From positions 1 through 36,127 of the forward strand of contig CACZJL010000020.1 in assembly GCA_902781505.1 (NCBI GenBank): a stretch of DNA of 36,127 bases, given 5' to 3'. The notes under the pieces were generated by a model. That model saw only the letters and a list, made by a program, of their open reading frames with translations, was not told where the DNA came from and did no database searches. This DNA is from an uncultured Lachnospiraceae bacterium (lineage in GTDB: Bacteria; Bacillota; Clostridia; Lachnospirales; Lachnospiraceae). The translations under genes and the position numbers were made by a program. Position 1 is the stretch's first letter. Every line of letters starts with the position of its first letter. Positions 1-7,924 of this stretch are shown here, in pieces.

Positions 1-777
1 GGTGTATTTGATTCCGGTCTTGGAGGAATTACACTGTTGAATCAGGCGCTCAGACTGATGCCTGATGAGGAATATTTGTATTACGCGGATGTGGATCATG
101 TTCCGTACGGCGAGAAGACGCCGGAGCAGATTCTTTCTTACGTTGATGAATCCATGCGGTTCATGACGGAGCACGGCTGCAAGGCAGTGGTCATCGGCTG
201 TAATACGGCAACGAGTGTAGGTGTCTCGCATTTAAGAGATGAATATAAAGACATTCCGATTATCGGCATTGAGCCGGCAGTCAAGCCTGCGGTAACGAAA
301 TTTGCCGGGGATGGAAGAGTCCTGATTGCAGCAACGAAGGTGACGATTGAGGGCGAGAAGCTCAAAAAGCTGATTGCAAGATTTGATAAGCATGGTCAGG
401 TCGATAAGGTTGCTCTTCCCGGACTGGTTCGTTTCGCGGAAAATGGCGAGTTTGTCTCCGATGCTGTTACGGAGTATCTGAAAAGTGCATTGAAAGACTT
501 TGATTTTTCAAAGTACAGCGTGCTCGTCTTAGGATGCACGCACTTTAACTTCTTTAAGGACACATTTGCCACGCTGATGCCAGGAGCACGGCTGATTGAC
601 GGAAGTAAGGCGACCATCATCAATCTGCAGAATAAGTTAAAGGATGCCGGAAAGCTCGAAGTCAGAAGCGGCGAAGAGCCACAGGTGCTGTTCTACAATT
701 CCGGACGGCTGGTGACGGATGCGGCGGAACTTGAAAAAATTACGAGACTTCAGGAACGCTGGATGGAATTGAATTAA
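1..777 (+). CDS. murI: Glutamate racemase, 5' end cut by the window
   Basis: Interconverts L- and D-glutamate, supplying D-Glu for peptidoglycan in the cytoplasm. The reading frame is open from base 1, and the first residues GVFDSGLGG are the conserved N-terminal motif of the family, so only a few codons are missing. The two catalytic cysteines are visible in GCNTATS (Cys67 of the fragment) and GCTHF (Cys179, followed by His181), and YADVDHVPYGEK is the usual substrate-binding stretch. The fragment has 258 residues, close to the normal length of about 265. An in-frame TTG at 37 is not the true start because conserved residues lie upstream of it. A terminator follows directly, so it probably ends its transcription unit. 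Confidence 0.95.
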   Translation, partial: GVFDSGLGGITLLNQALRLMPDEEYLYYADVDHVPYGEKTPEQILSYVDESMRFMTEHGCKAVVIGCNTATSVGVSHLRDEYKDIPIIGIEPAVKPAVTKFAGDGRVLIAATKVTIEGEKLKKLIARFDKHGQVDKVALPGLVRFAENGEFVSDAVTEYLKSALKDFDFSKYSVLVLGCTHFNFFKDTFATLMPGARLIDGSKATIINLQNKLKDAGKLEVRSGEEPQVLFYNSGRLVTDAAELEKITRLQERWMELN

Positions 778-790
778 TGAGTATTTTTAG

Positions 791-825
791 AAGGCGCGTG
801 TCCATGATTTGGGTGCGCGCCTTTT
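791..825 (+). terminator. Intrinsic terminator after murI
   Basis: AAGGCGCG at 791-798 pairs with CGCGCCTT at 816-823 and a short T-run follows. It lies 14 bases after the murI stop. Confidence 0.7.
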
Positions 826-879
826 GTTGATAAGAATTGCCGGGAAGCAGATGCTGCCCGAGCAGGAGAAAGGACAACT

Positions 880-1374
880 ATGGGTAAGAAGGATGAGAAG
901 ACCAATGTAATGCGCGTGTTAGAACAGAAGAAGATTTCGTATAAAGCGCATGATTACACACAGACCGGGGCGGTGAGCGGTGTAGATGTTGCCGCAGCGC
1001 TTGGTGAAAATCCTGCCTGCGTGTTTAAAACGCTGGTGACCGTTGGCAAATCAAAGAGTTACTATGTCTTTGTGCTTCCGGTGGCTGAGGAGCTGGATTT
1101 AAAGAAGGCGGCCAAAGCTGTCGGGGAAAAGGCAATTGCGATGCTTCCACAGAAGGAACTGCTTTCGCTTACGGGCTATGTGCACGGCGGATGTTCACCA
1201 ATCGGAATGAAGAAGGTGTTTCCGACGACGTTTCACAAAACGGCAGAAGACTTTGATACCATTGTCTTCAGCGGCGGAAAGGTTGGCTTCCAGGTTGAGG
1301 TGAAGCTGTCCGACATCAGCAAAATCATCCGCTATCAGGTTGCGGATATTATTGTTTCAAAGGAGGAGGCATAA
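880..1374 (+). CDS. ybaK: YbaK/EbsC-type aminoacyl-tRNA deacylase (Cys-tRNA(Pro) editing)
   Basis: A trans-editing enzyme of the YbaK family that hydrolyses mischarged Cys-tRNA(Pro) in the cytoplasm. The 164-residue protein spans the whole family length. It shows the VFKTLV segment near residue 48 with the conserved lysine, the GGCSPIGMKK motif near residue 104, and the FSGGKVGFQVEV stretch near residue 130. The start at 880 follows a purine-rich GGAGAAAGGA ribosome site. The next gene's ATG begins directly after its TAA, so the two are co-translated. Family assignment is firm; the exact substrate preference is inferred from the family. Confidence 0.9.
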   Translation: MGKKDEKTNVMRVLEQKKISYKAHDYTQTGAVSGVDVAAALGENPACVFKTLVTVGKSKSYYVFVLPVAEELDLKKAAKAVGEKAIAMLPQKELLSLTGYVHGGCSPIGMKKVFPTTFHKTAEDFDTIVFSGGKVGFQVEVKLSDISKIIRYQVADIIVSKEEA

Positions 1375-2571
1375 ATGAAGCTCAGAACACCGCGCTACTA
1401 TGCGGATTTTGTCTGCATTGCAGACCGCTGTAAGGACAATTGCTGTCGCGGCGGCTGGCAGATCGAAGTGGACGAAGAAACCTTTGAATACTATAAGAGC
1501 CAGAAAGGACCATTTGCCGGGGAATTGCTTGCAGCACTCGTGTCAGATGGGGACTCCTGTTATTTCAACAACAGTAAGGGTGAATGTCCGATGCTTGATG
1601 AGAAGGGGCTGTGCCGCGTCTATCAGGAGATGGGCGAGGAGCACATGGGAACTGTATGTACGCAGTTTCCTCGTTTCAGTGAGTACTTTGGAGATGTGAA
1701 GGAGACTGGTGTTGGCCTGTCGTGTGAAGAGGCAGCTCGCCTGATTTTTACGGGCAAGCTTGAAGATGCGGTTGCGCTGACAACGAGCGAGTCGGATGAG
1801 GAAGTTTATGATGATCCGGAGTTTGAAGAAGACCTTGCAGAGGCTGTCTTTACCCTGCGTAGCGCATATATGGCGCAGCTTGCGAATAAGAATCATCCGT
1901 TTGGAACGACGATGGCGGCGGTTCTTTTGCATGCCAACAAGTGCCAGCTTCTGATCAATGCCGGTGACTATGAGGCTGTTTTAAACGAGGCCAGGCAGGC
2001 AAATGCTTTAGTTGAAGTGGATTCTTTCTACTCGGCGCAGCTTGAAACGCTCCTTCCTGCAGGTGCGGTCAGTTCCTACGGAAGTCGCAATTTAGAGCTG
2101 GTTGAGCCTTTCACGAGGCTTGAGAATTATTCCGATGCCTGGGAGGAGGAGATGAGTCTTCTTTCTGATTTCCTTGGCAGGGAGCCAATGCTGACAGGCT
2201 TCGCAACGCAGATGACCGACTTTGAACGTTCTCTTAATGGCGGGGAGCGCGAAGATGATTACAGGAAGTTCGTGGAATACCTGCTGTTCCGCTACATGGC
2301 AGGCACCTGTTACAGTCATGATTTATTGGAAAATGTGAAGATTGCCGCAGTCTTTTATCTGCTTTTGCGTCTCATGGATATGTGCCGCGCTAAGGAAAAG
2401 AAGGCGTTCATGTTTGAGGATAGAATGGAGATTATCCACCTGTTTTCAAGAGAGGTGGAATACTCGGATGAGAATATGGAGATGCTTCGCGAGGAGCTGA
2501 TGTTTGATGAATGTTTTAAGACAAATTCTTTGATTTCTGCATTGACAAATTTCGAATTCAGAGTAATATAG
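1375..2571 (+). CDS. FliB-like Cys-cluster protein (flagellin lysine-N-methylase family)
   Basis: The N-terminus carries the cluster C14-C19-C23-C24 in the context DRCKDNCCRGGWQI, typical of FliB-like and YkgJ (CxxCxxCC) proteins that bind metal or an Fe-S cluster. More cysteines follow in ECPMLDEKGLC and TVCTQFPR. FliB methylates flagellin lysines in enteric bacteria, but many Clostridia carry homologues of unknown target. No flagellar gene is seen in this window, so the substrate cannot be stated. The length of 398 residues fits the family. The ATG abuts the ybaK stop and uses an AGGAGG site inside the end of ybaK. The -35 box of the next promoter lies inside its 3' end. Confidence 0.75.
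   Translation: MKLRTPRYYADFVCIADRCKDNCCRGGWQIEVDEETFEYYKSQKGPFAGELLAALVSDGDSCYFNNSKGECPMLDEKGLCRVYQEMGEEHMGTVCTQFPRFSEYFGDVKETGVGLSCEEAARLIFTGKLEDAVALTTSESDEEVYDDPEFEEDLAEAVFTLRSAYMAQLANKNHPFGTTMAAVLLHANKCQLLINAGDYEAVLNEARQANALVEVDSFYSAQLETLLPAGAVSSYGSRNLELVEPFTRLENYSDAWEEEMSLLSDFLGREPMLTGFATQMTDFERSLNGGEREDDYRKFVEYLLFRYMAGTCYSHDLLENVKIAAVFYLLLRLMDMCRAKEKKAFMFEDRMEIIHLFSREVEYSDENMEMLREELMFDECFKTNSLISALTNFEFRVI
2542..2569 (+). promoter_or_regulatory. Candidate promoter of the trp T-box and trpD
   Basis: TTGACA at 2542-2547 is followed by TAATAT at 2564-2569 with a 16-base spacer (or TATAGT at 2567-2572 with 19). It overlaps the last codons of the FliB-like gene and sits just ahead of the T-box leader, as expected for its promoter. 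Confidence 0.5.
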
Positions 2572-2589
2572 TCTTATAAAACTTTATAG

Positions 2590-2893
2590 ATTTAAACCGA
2601 TGAAGTGGAGATCAAAACAGAATATGCGCTTAACAGAGAGCGGGAATGCTGAGAACCCGCAGGAATGCAGTCTGTCAAATGGACCACGGAGGGCGAAGGG
2701 AACGTTTTTTCATCAGCGGCAAGGCTGGAGAAAATCAAGTATCTGAGACGTGACACGAGCGTAAATCGTGAGGAATATGTTCGTATTCTGCTGAGAGTGT
2801 AAAATCACAGATTTTACAAAACAGGGTGGCACCGCGATAAGTAAATTTCGTCCCTGACAGAAGCCTTAAACAGGCATCTGTCAGGGACTTTGT
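2590..2893 (+). ncRNA. T-box leader, tryptophan specifier
   Basis: The conserved T-box AGGGTGGCACCGCG is at 2823-2836, and the terminator arms GTCCCTGACAG and CTGTCAGGGAC lie at 2850-2860 and 2878-2888. In stem I, GTGG 2605-2608 pairs with CCAC 2684-2687, and ACAGA 2617-2621 pairs with TCTGT 2671-2675. This leaves a specifier loop whose 3' strand is CAAATGGA, so the specifier is TGG (2680-2682) followed by A. An AGAGAG motif (2635-2640) precedes the distal hairpin. The variable base in TGGC predicts a tRNA with discriminator G, which fits tRNA-Trp. Uncharged tRNA-Trp should therefore allow read-through into trpD. Confidence 0.93.
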
Positions 2894-2976
2894 ACATTAA
2901 GGTCGCCGATGCAGGCCGCGCAAGCGCCCGACAGAGCGAACGAGATCATTTTTAATATTGTGGAGGAGAATGAATT

Positions 2977-3984
2977 ATGATCAGAGACGCAATTATCAAA
3001 GTAAGCAAGAGAGAAGACTTAAGTAAAGAGATGATGACAGCTGTCATCGAAGAAATCATGACAGATCAGTGCTCAGAAGCGCAGAAGGCAGCTTTTCTTA
3101 CAGCACTTGCCATGAAGGGTGAAACAATCGAGGAAATCACAGCAGCAGCCGGCGTTATGCGTTCTCACTGTGAGCGTTTCTTAAATGACATGGATGTCCT
3201 TGAAATCGTTGGTACCGGTGGTGACGGAGCCAACACATTCAACATCTCAACAACATCTGCACTCGTTGTATCTGCAGCAGGAATCCCGGTTGCAAAGCAC
3301 GGCAACCGTGCAGCTTCTTCCAAGTCCGGTACAGCTGATTGCTTTGAGGCACTTGGTGCGAATATCACAATTCCACCTGCAAGAAGTGCACAGGTATTAA
3401 AAGAGACAAACCTCTGCTTCCTCTTCGCTCAGAGCTATCACAAGGCAATGCGCTTTGTAGGTCCTGTTCGTAAGGAAATCGGAATCCGTACTCTGTTCAA
3501 CATCCTTGGCCCTCTTGCTAACCCTGCAGGTGCTTCCTACCAGGTACTTGGTGTATATGACGAAGCATTAGTAGAGCCACTTGCTCACGTATTAAAGAAC
3601 CTTGGCGTTAAGAGAGCCCTCGTTGTTTACGGTGAAGACAAGATGGATGAGATCTCCGTATCCGCTCCTACAAAGGTATGTGAATTTAAGGGAGACGAGT
3701 TTAAGACATATGAAATCAGCCCAGAGCAGTTCGGTCTGTCCCGCTGCAACAAGGAAGATCTGGTTGGTGGTGATCCTGCGGAAAATGCTCAGATTACCCG
3801 CGACATTCTTAATGGAGCAAAGGGTCCTAAGAGGGATGCTGTTCTGTTAAATGCAGGTGCTGGTATTTACCTTGTATCAGATGACCTTACATTCGAGCAG
3901 GCAATCCAGAAGGCTGCTGAAACCATCGATTCCGGCAAGGCTATCGCTCAGCTTGAAAACTTCATTGCGAAGACAAATGAGTAA
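2977..3984 (+). CDS. trpD: Anthranilate phosphoribosyltransferase
   Basis: Catalyses transfer of phosphoribosyl from PRPP to anthranilate, the second step of tryptophan synthesis. [14 protein letters not shown] at residues 79-92 is the PRPP-binding motif, and [15 protein letters not shown] at 107-121 is the anthranilate-side signature. The length of 335 residues is normal. The ATG follows a GGAGGAGA ribosome site. No other trp gene is present in the window, so this is a stand-alone copy controlled by the tryptophan T-box directly upstream. A hairpin terminator follows 44 bases after the stop. Confidence 0.97.
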   Translation: MIRDAIIKVSKREDLSKEMMTAVIEEIMTDQCSEAQKAAFLTALAMKGETIEEITAAAGVMRSHCERFLNDMDVLEIVGTGGDGANTFNISTTSALVVSAAGIPVAKHGNRAASSKSGTADCFEALGANITIPPARSAQVLKETNLCFLFAQSYHKAMRFVGPVRKEIGIRTLFNILGPLANPAGASYQVLGVYDEALVEPLAHVLKNLGVKRALVVYGEDKMDEISVSAPTKVCEFKGDEFKTYEISPEQFGLSRCNKEDLVGGDPAENAQITRDILNGAKGPKRDAVLLNAGAGIYLVSDDLTFEQAIQKAAETIDSGKAIAQLENFIAKTNE

Positions 3985-4028
3985 ACATGATTTTTCAGTG
4001 CTTACGATATTAAAAAGATTTTTCAAGT

Positions 4029-4067
4029 GCTCACAAGCCGCATGAATGGCTGTTTGTGAGCAATTTT
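4029..4067 (+). terminator. Hairpin terminator after trpD
   Basis: GCTCACAA at 4029-4036 pairs with TTGTGAGC ending at 4061, extended by GCC with GGC. Only a short TTTT follows, so it is a moderate terminator. Confidence 0.6.
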
Positions 4068-4099
4068 GATTGAAGTTGAAAGAAAATAAAAAATCCGTG

Positions 4100-4128
4100 T
4101 TGACAATTCACCGCGGTGAAGTTATAAT
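4100..4128 (+). promoter_or_regulatory. Consensus sigma-A promoter of cstA with palindromic operator in its spacer
   Basis: TTGACA at 4100-4105 and TATAAT at 4123-4128 are separated by 17 bases, a perfect consensus. The spacer contains the 14-bp perfect palindrome TTCACCGCGGTGAA at 4107-4120, with a central CG dinucleotide as in many LacI-family operators. The identity of any repressor cannot be told from the sequence. Confidence 0.85.
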
Positions 4129-4159
4129 GTGCAACATAAAATAAAAGATACGAAAAGGC

Positions 4160-4452
4160 TTTGAACAGGAACAAGCTGAGTGAAAGTACTTCCAGAGAGT
4201 TGTCGGTGGGTGCGAGACAATAGTGGCACATTCAGTAAATCACCTGCGAGCCGTGGGCAGAACATTTTTCAGGAAACAGGAAATCATTAAGCCTCACCGG
4301 GATTCTACCGTTACATGGAACTCATTTTCTTTTTTGATAAATTTGAGCGTGAGTGGCTGATCTTAAGTCAGCAATCAAAGTGGTACCGCGGAAGTTTACA
4401 GGCTTTCGTCTTTGAATGCATTCCTTGCATTGAGAGACGAAAGCCTTTTTTA
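4160..4452 (+). ncRNA. T-box leader of cstA, probable isoleucine specifier
   Basis: The core TGGTACCGCG lies at 4381-4390, and the terminator at 4400-4447 has the arms AGGCTTTCGTCT and AGACGAAAGCCT followed by a T-run. AGAGAG at 4194-4199 precedes the distal hairpin TTGTC/GACAA. In the specifier stem, CTGAGTG 4176-4182 pairs with CATTCAG 4228-4235 and CAGG 4166-4169 pairs with CCTG 4242-4246, leaving TAAATCA as the 3' loop strand. ATC followed by A gives isoleucine. TCA (serine) is the alternative, but the T in TGGT predicts discriminator A, which fits tRNA-Ile and not tRNA-Ser. The T-box class is certain; the amino acid is probable. Confidence 0.88.
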
Positions 4453-4589
4453 GCCTGAAGACAGGATACATGGGGTAAGCTTTCGTGTCATGTGGGGACA
4501 AACTATAATCGTATCTTCGTTTTATCTCCATCGGGAGGGTGTCCCGAAATCTAATGAATATCCCTAAGAGGGAAGGAAAGGTGATAAGA

Positions 4590-6311
4590 ATGAATGGTTT
4601 AGTTCTTCTCTTAATCGCAGCAGTAGCACTGCTTTGTGGCTATCTTGTATACGGCCGCTGGTTAGCTAAAACATGGGGCATCGATCCAAATGCCAAGACT
4701 CCTGCCGTAGTGCATGAGGATGGTCAGGATTACGTTCCATCATCAAAGTTTACAGTATTTGCACATCAGTTCTCATCCATCGCCGGTGCAGGCCCTGTCC
4801 AGGGACCAATCCTTGCATCTATGTTTGGCTGGGTACCATGTCTTTTATGGCTTCTTTTCGGTGGCATCTTCTTCGGTGCTGTACAGGATTTCGGTTCCAT
4901 GTATGCATCTGTTAAGAATGATGGTAAGTCCATCGGTTTAATCATTGAACAGTACATTGGTAAGGCCGGAAGAAGATTCTTCTCTCTGTTCGAGTGGCTG
5001 TTCACACTTCTTGTAATCGCAGCATTCACATCCATGACATCTTCAACATTCAATGGATTTACAAAGGCTGCCGGTTCTGGAGAAGTAGTTAAGAACTACA
5101 ACGGCGCTGCAGCTGGTACAGTATCTCTTCTCTTCATCTTAGGTGCAGTTATCCTTGGTGTTGTTACAAAGTTAGTTCCTACAATGAAGGAATGGATGAA
5201 GTCTTTACTTGCAATTGTTCTCATTGTAGTGATGTTTGCAATTGGTATGAAGCTTCCTCTCTACCTTACAGCTACAAACTGGAACTTCGTTATCATGGCT
5301 TACCTCTTCGCTGCATCAGTTATGCCTATGTGGTTATTAATGGAGCCAAGAGATTACCTGACAACATTCAACATGATCGCAATGCTTCTTGGTGGTTTCC
5401 TCGGAGTAGTTGTTGGTCATCCTGATATGAACCTCAATGCATTTAACGGCTTCTCCGTTGCAGCAGCTGACGGTTCTGTAAGCTATCTGTTCCCAACACT
5501 TTTCGTAACAATCGCCTGCGGCGCTGTTTCCGGATTCCATTCTCTGGTTTCTTCCGAGACATCCTCTAAGGCAATCAAGAACGAAAAGGATATGTTATTC
5601 GTAGGTTACGGCGCAATGGTTCTTGAGACATTGCTCGGTGTAATCTCTCTGATCCTTGTTGGTGCTGTTGCTGTAAATGGTCAGAAGCCGGCAGGCACAC
5701 CATTTGCCATCTTCTCATCAGGTGTTGCAGGATTCCTTACAAAGTTTGGTGTACCGACTTCCGTAGCAACTGTATTTATGACAATGTGTATCGCAGGTCT
5801 TGCTCTTACATCCCTCGATTCTGTAGGACGTATCGGCTCCCGTGCATTCATCCAGTTATTCATGTCTGACGAGCAGAATCAGTCAAAGATTCCAGCTTGG
5901 CAGAAGTTCCTGACAAATAAGTACGTAGCAACAGCAATCACTCTTGTTTTAGGCTACATCCTCTGCCTTGGCGGATACAACAACGTATGGGCACTCTTCG
6001 GTGCAGCTAATCAGATGCTCGCAGCTTTAGTACTTATGGGTATCGCTGTATTCCTTAAGGCTACAGGTCGTAAGCACAAGATGCTTCTTGTTCCTATGGT
6101 TATCATGTTCGCCGTTTGCTTAACAGCTATCGTACTCAACGTAGTCGGTAACGTTCAGAAATATGCAGCAGGCAAGGCAACATTCCTTGTTAACGGCATG
6201 CAGCTCATTGTTGCAGTATTCTTAATCGCACTCTCTGTCATCGTTGCAGTTACATGTGTTAAGAAGCTCATCGAAACAAAGGAAGGCTCTGCTAATTCAA
6301 AAGCAGCGTAA
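4590..6311 (+). CDS. cstA: CstA-family membrane transporter
   Basis: A polytopic inner-membrane protein of the carbon-starvation CstA family, whose characterised members are linked to pyruvate or peptide uptake. FAHQFSSIAGAGPVQGP near residue 52 and GAVQDFGSMYASVKNDGKS near residue 96 are family signatures. The whole protein is a series of hydrophobic segments. The ATG at 4590 is chosen because AAGGTGAT lies 7 bases upstream and the protein then starts with a membrane helix (MNGLVLLLIAAVALL); the in-frame GTG at 4539 would add 17 residues without a ribosome site. The 573 residues are within the family range. The promoter palindrome and the T-box suggest amino-acid-linked control, hence transport of an amino acid, peptide or related acid. 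That link is inference. Confidence 0.9.
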   Translation: MNGLVLLLIAAVALLCGYLVYGRWLAKTWGIDPNAKTPAVVHEDGQDYVPSSKFTVFAHQFSSIAGAGPVQGPILASMFGWVPCLLWLLFGGIFFGAVQDFGSMYASVKNDGKSIGLIIEQYIGKAGRRFFSLFEWLFTLLVIAAFTSMTSSTFNGFTKAAGSGEVVKNYNGAAAGTVSLLFILGAVILGVVTKLVPTMKEWMKSLLAIVLIVVMFAIGMKLPLYLTATNWNFVIMAYLFAASVMPMWLLMEPRDYLTTFNMIAMLLGGFLGVVVGHPDMNLNAFNGFSVAAADGSVSYLFPTLFVTIACGAVSGFHSLVSSETSSKAIKNEKDMLFVGYGAMVLETLLGVISLILVGAVAVNGQKPAGTPFAIFSSGVAGFLTKFGVPTSVATVFMTMCIAGLALTSLDSVGRIGSRAFIQLFMSDEQNQSKIPAWQKFLTNKYVATAITLVLGYILCLGGYNNVWALFGAANQMLAALVLMGIAVFLKATGRKHKMLLVPMVIMFAVCLTAIVLNVVGNVQKYAAGKATFLVNGMQLIVAVFLIALSVIVAVTCVKKLIETKEGSANSKAA

Positions 6312-6327
6312 GCCTTTGATTGACCTG

Positions 6328-6360
6328 CCGGTCGAAACCGGTCTTCTTAACATAAGAAGA
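6328..6360 (+). other. Two small hairpins in the 3' region of cstA
   Basis: CCGGT-CGAA-ACCGG at 6328-6341 and TCTTCTT/AAGAAGA at 6342-6360 are two adjacent perfect hairpins in the 120 bases between the cstA stop and its terminator. They are not terminators because no T-run follows. They may be 3'-UTR structure. Confidence 0.45.
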
Positions 6361-6435
6361 CAAACAGAAAGGTCCATCCTTCGCAAAGGTCCCGACAGAT
6401 AGGGATGTCCGAAGTTTAGACATAAAATGTGGAGA

Positions 6436-6473
6436 AAAAGTCCGCTTAGCGCTGAGTGCTAAGCGGGCTTTTG
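6436..6473 (+). terminator. Intrinsic terminator of cstA
   Basis: CCGCTTAGC at 6442-6450 pairs with GCTAAGCGG at 6458-6466. A preceding A-run and following CTTTTG complete the structure. Confidence 0.75.
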
Positions 6474-6581
6474 TGATTTCAGTATTCATTTGAATCAGCC
6501 AGAAGCTTGTGACTCTTGCAGGACTTGCATCCGAGGCTTTATCCTGCTAAAGTAGATGCAAAAGGAGAAAAGAGGCGAATC

Positions 6582-7133
6582 ATGGATCATTTGTATTTTA
6601 CAAGACACGGCCAGACTATCTGGAACGTGGAAAATAAAATCTGTGGCGCGACGGATATTGTGTTGACAGACACGGGCTGTGAGCAGGCAAAGGCACTCGG
6701 TGTGGAAATTCGTGAAAAGCTTGAGAAAGGCGAGATAAAGATTGATGAAATCTGGTGCAGCCCGCTGTCCCGTGCGAAGAATACCGCACAGTTCATTGCA
6801 GATGAAACAGGAATTCCGCTGAAAGTGGAACAACGCCTTATTGAGCAGAACTTCGGGCGTTTCGAATCAACGGCGAGAGATGGTGTGGAATTTAAGGAAT
6901 CCAAAACCCACTTCGTAGATTCTTACGAAGGCGGAGAATCCATGCTCCATCTTGCACAGAGGATTTATAATGTATTAGATGAAATCAAAGCAGGAGACAA
7001 GGTCATTCTGATTGTAGCCCACAACGGCATCGCAAGAAGTGTCCAGTCTTACTTCTTTGATATGACCAACGAAGAGTACAGCAGATTCGGCATCAAAAAC
7101 TGCCAGTTGCTGCGCTATGAATACAAGGATTAA
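6582..7133 (+). CDS. Histidine phosphatase family protein (phosphoglycerate mutase-like)
   Basis: A cytoplasmic member of the branch-1 histidine phosphatase superfamily. RHG at residues 8-10 holds the catalytic His9. SPLSRAKNTA has the second phosphate-binding arginine at 64, LIEQNFGRFE has Glu89, and VAHNG holds the second catalytic His147. The length of 183 residues resembles broad-specificity GpmB/CobC-like phosphatases rather than glycolytic PGAM (about 250). The ATG at 6582 is preferred over the in-frame ATG at 6516 because conservation begins at LYFTRHG and purine-rich GGAG and AGAGG sequences lie just upstream. The substrate is not deducible. Confidence 0.88.
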   Translation: MDHLYFTRHGQTIWNVENKICGATDIVLTDTGCEQAKALGVEIREKLEKGEIKIDEIWCSPLSRAKNTAQFIADETGIPLKVEQRLIEQNFGRFESTARDGVEFKESKTHFVDSYEGGESMLHLAQRIYNVLDEIKAGDKVILIVAHNGIARSVQSYFFDMTNEEYSRFGIKNCQLLRYEYKD

Positions 7134-7135
7134 AA

Positions 7136-7179
7136 GTTCAGACAGGCGGCACGGAATGTGCGTTCTGACCGCCTTGAAC
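7136..7179 (+). other. Strong inverted repeat between phosphatase and ywlG
   Basis: GTTCA and AGGCGG at 7136-7149 pair with CCGCCTTGAAC at 7169-7179, leaving a three-base bulge. No T-run follows and the next ribosome site is immediately downstream, so it may be RNA processing or a weak attenuating structure. Confidence 0.5.
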
Positions 7180-7198
7180 AGGAAAGGAAGGGAATGAA

Positions 7199-7786
7199 AT
7201 GTCGGCAAATGGAATTGCAACAGAGGTTGAAGTTAATTTAAATGAGATCAGTGCACAGACCACAGCAGTAGCAGAGGAGCTTCTTGATGCGGCTAAGCTC
7301 GATGAGGGAGATATCCTCGTGGTTGGCTGTTCTTCATCGGAAGTAGCAAAGCACGGGATCGGTACCTATTCTTCAAAAGAAATTGGAGAAACAATCTTTT
7401 CTGCTTTGAAAGCTGCCTGTGATAAGAGAAAGGTTTATCTTGCAACACAGTGCTGTGAGCACCTGAACCGCGCAATTATCATGGAAAAGAAATGCGCGAA
7501 GGAGCATGGGTACGCAATTGTGAATGTCGTGCCGCAGCTGAAGGCAGGTGGTTCCTTCTCAACCGCTGCATATACAGGATTTGAGCAGGCTGTAGCAGTA
7601 GAATACGTACAGGCTCAGGCAGGAATTGATATCGGAGATACCTTGATCGGAATGCACCTTCAGCCGGTAGCCGTACCATACCGCACAAAGCAGGAAACAA
7701 TCGGTTATGCACATGTAGTCACAGCAAGAACCCGTCCAAAGTACATCGGTGGTGAGAGAGCCCACTACAACGATAACTGGAAGTAA
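7199..7786 (+). CDS. ywlG: YwlG-type protein, DUF436 / TIGR01440 family
   Basis: The 195-residue soluble protein matches the UPF0340/YwlG family of Firmicutes, whose function is not established. Recognisable blocks are LVVGCSSSEV near residue 41, ATQCCEHLNRA near residue 82, and the C-terminal GMHLQPVAVP and ARTRPKYIGGERAHYND. The conserved Cys and His residues suggest metal or nucleotide chemistry, but this is only a guess. The start follows GGAAAGGAAGG. It ends at a bidirectional terminator shared with the convergent DUF975 gene. Confidence 0.87.
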   Translation: MSANGIATEVEVNLNEISAQTTAVAEELLDAAKLDEGDILVVGCSSSEVAKHGIGTYSSKEIGETIFSALKAACDKRKVYLATQCCEHLNRAIIMEKKCAKEHGYAIVNVVPQLKAGGSFSTAAYTGFEQAVAVEYVQAQAGIDIGDTLIGMHLQPVAVPYRTKQETIGYAHVVTARTRPKYIGGERAHYNDNWK

Positions 7787-7843
7787 ACATCTGCTCACAG
7801 GAAGTTGCAACGGCAACCAATTGTCCACGGACATGAGCATGAA

Positions 7844-7879
7844 AAAAGAGTCGGAAAGCAAATACTTTTCGACTCTTTT
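7844..7879. terminator. Bidirectional terminator between convergent genes
   Basis: AAAAGAGTCG at 7844-7853 pairs with CGACTCTTTT at 7870-7879, extended by GAAAG with CTTTT. The A-run on one side and T-run on the other make it usable from both strands. Confidence 0.8.
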
Positions 7880-7924
7880 AATCTGCACAGGGCACATAAG
7901 TGAAATCAGCACTTTTGCGTCAGA

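Noticed and set aside
138..623. Minus-strand open frames across murI, and many similar frames opposite or out of phase with other genes
   Set aside because: They lie inside genes with clear family motifs, lack ribosome sites and show no recognisable protein pattern.
4275..4290. A second GGAAATCATT element after stem I of the cstA T-box that looks like a specifier loop
   Set aside because: It is not flanked by the helices that define the specifier loop and lies downstream of the stem I hairpins.
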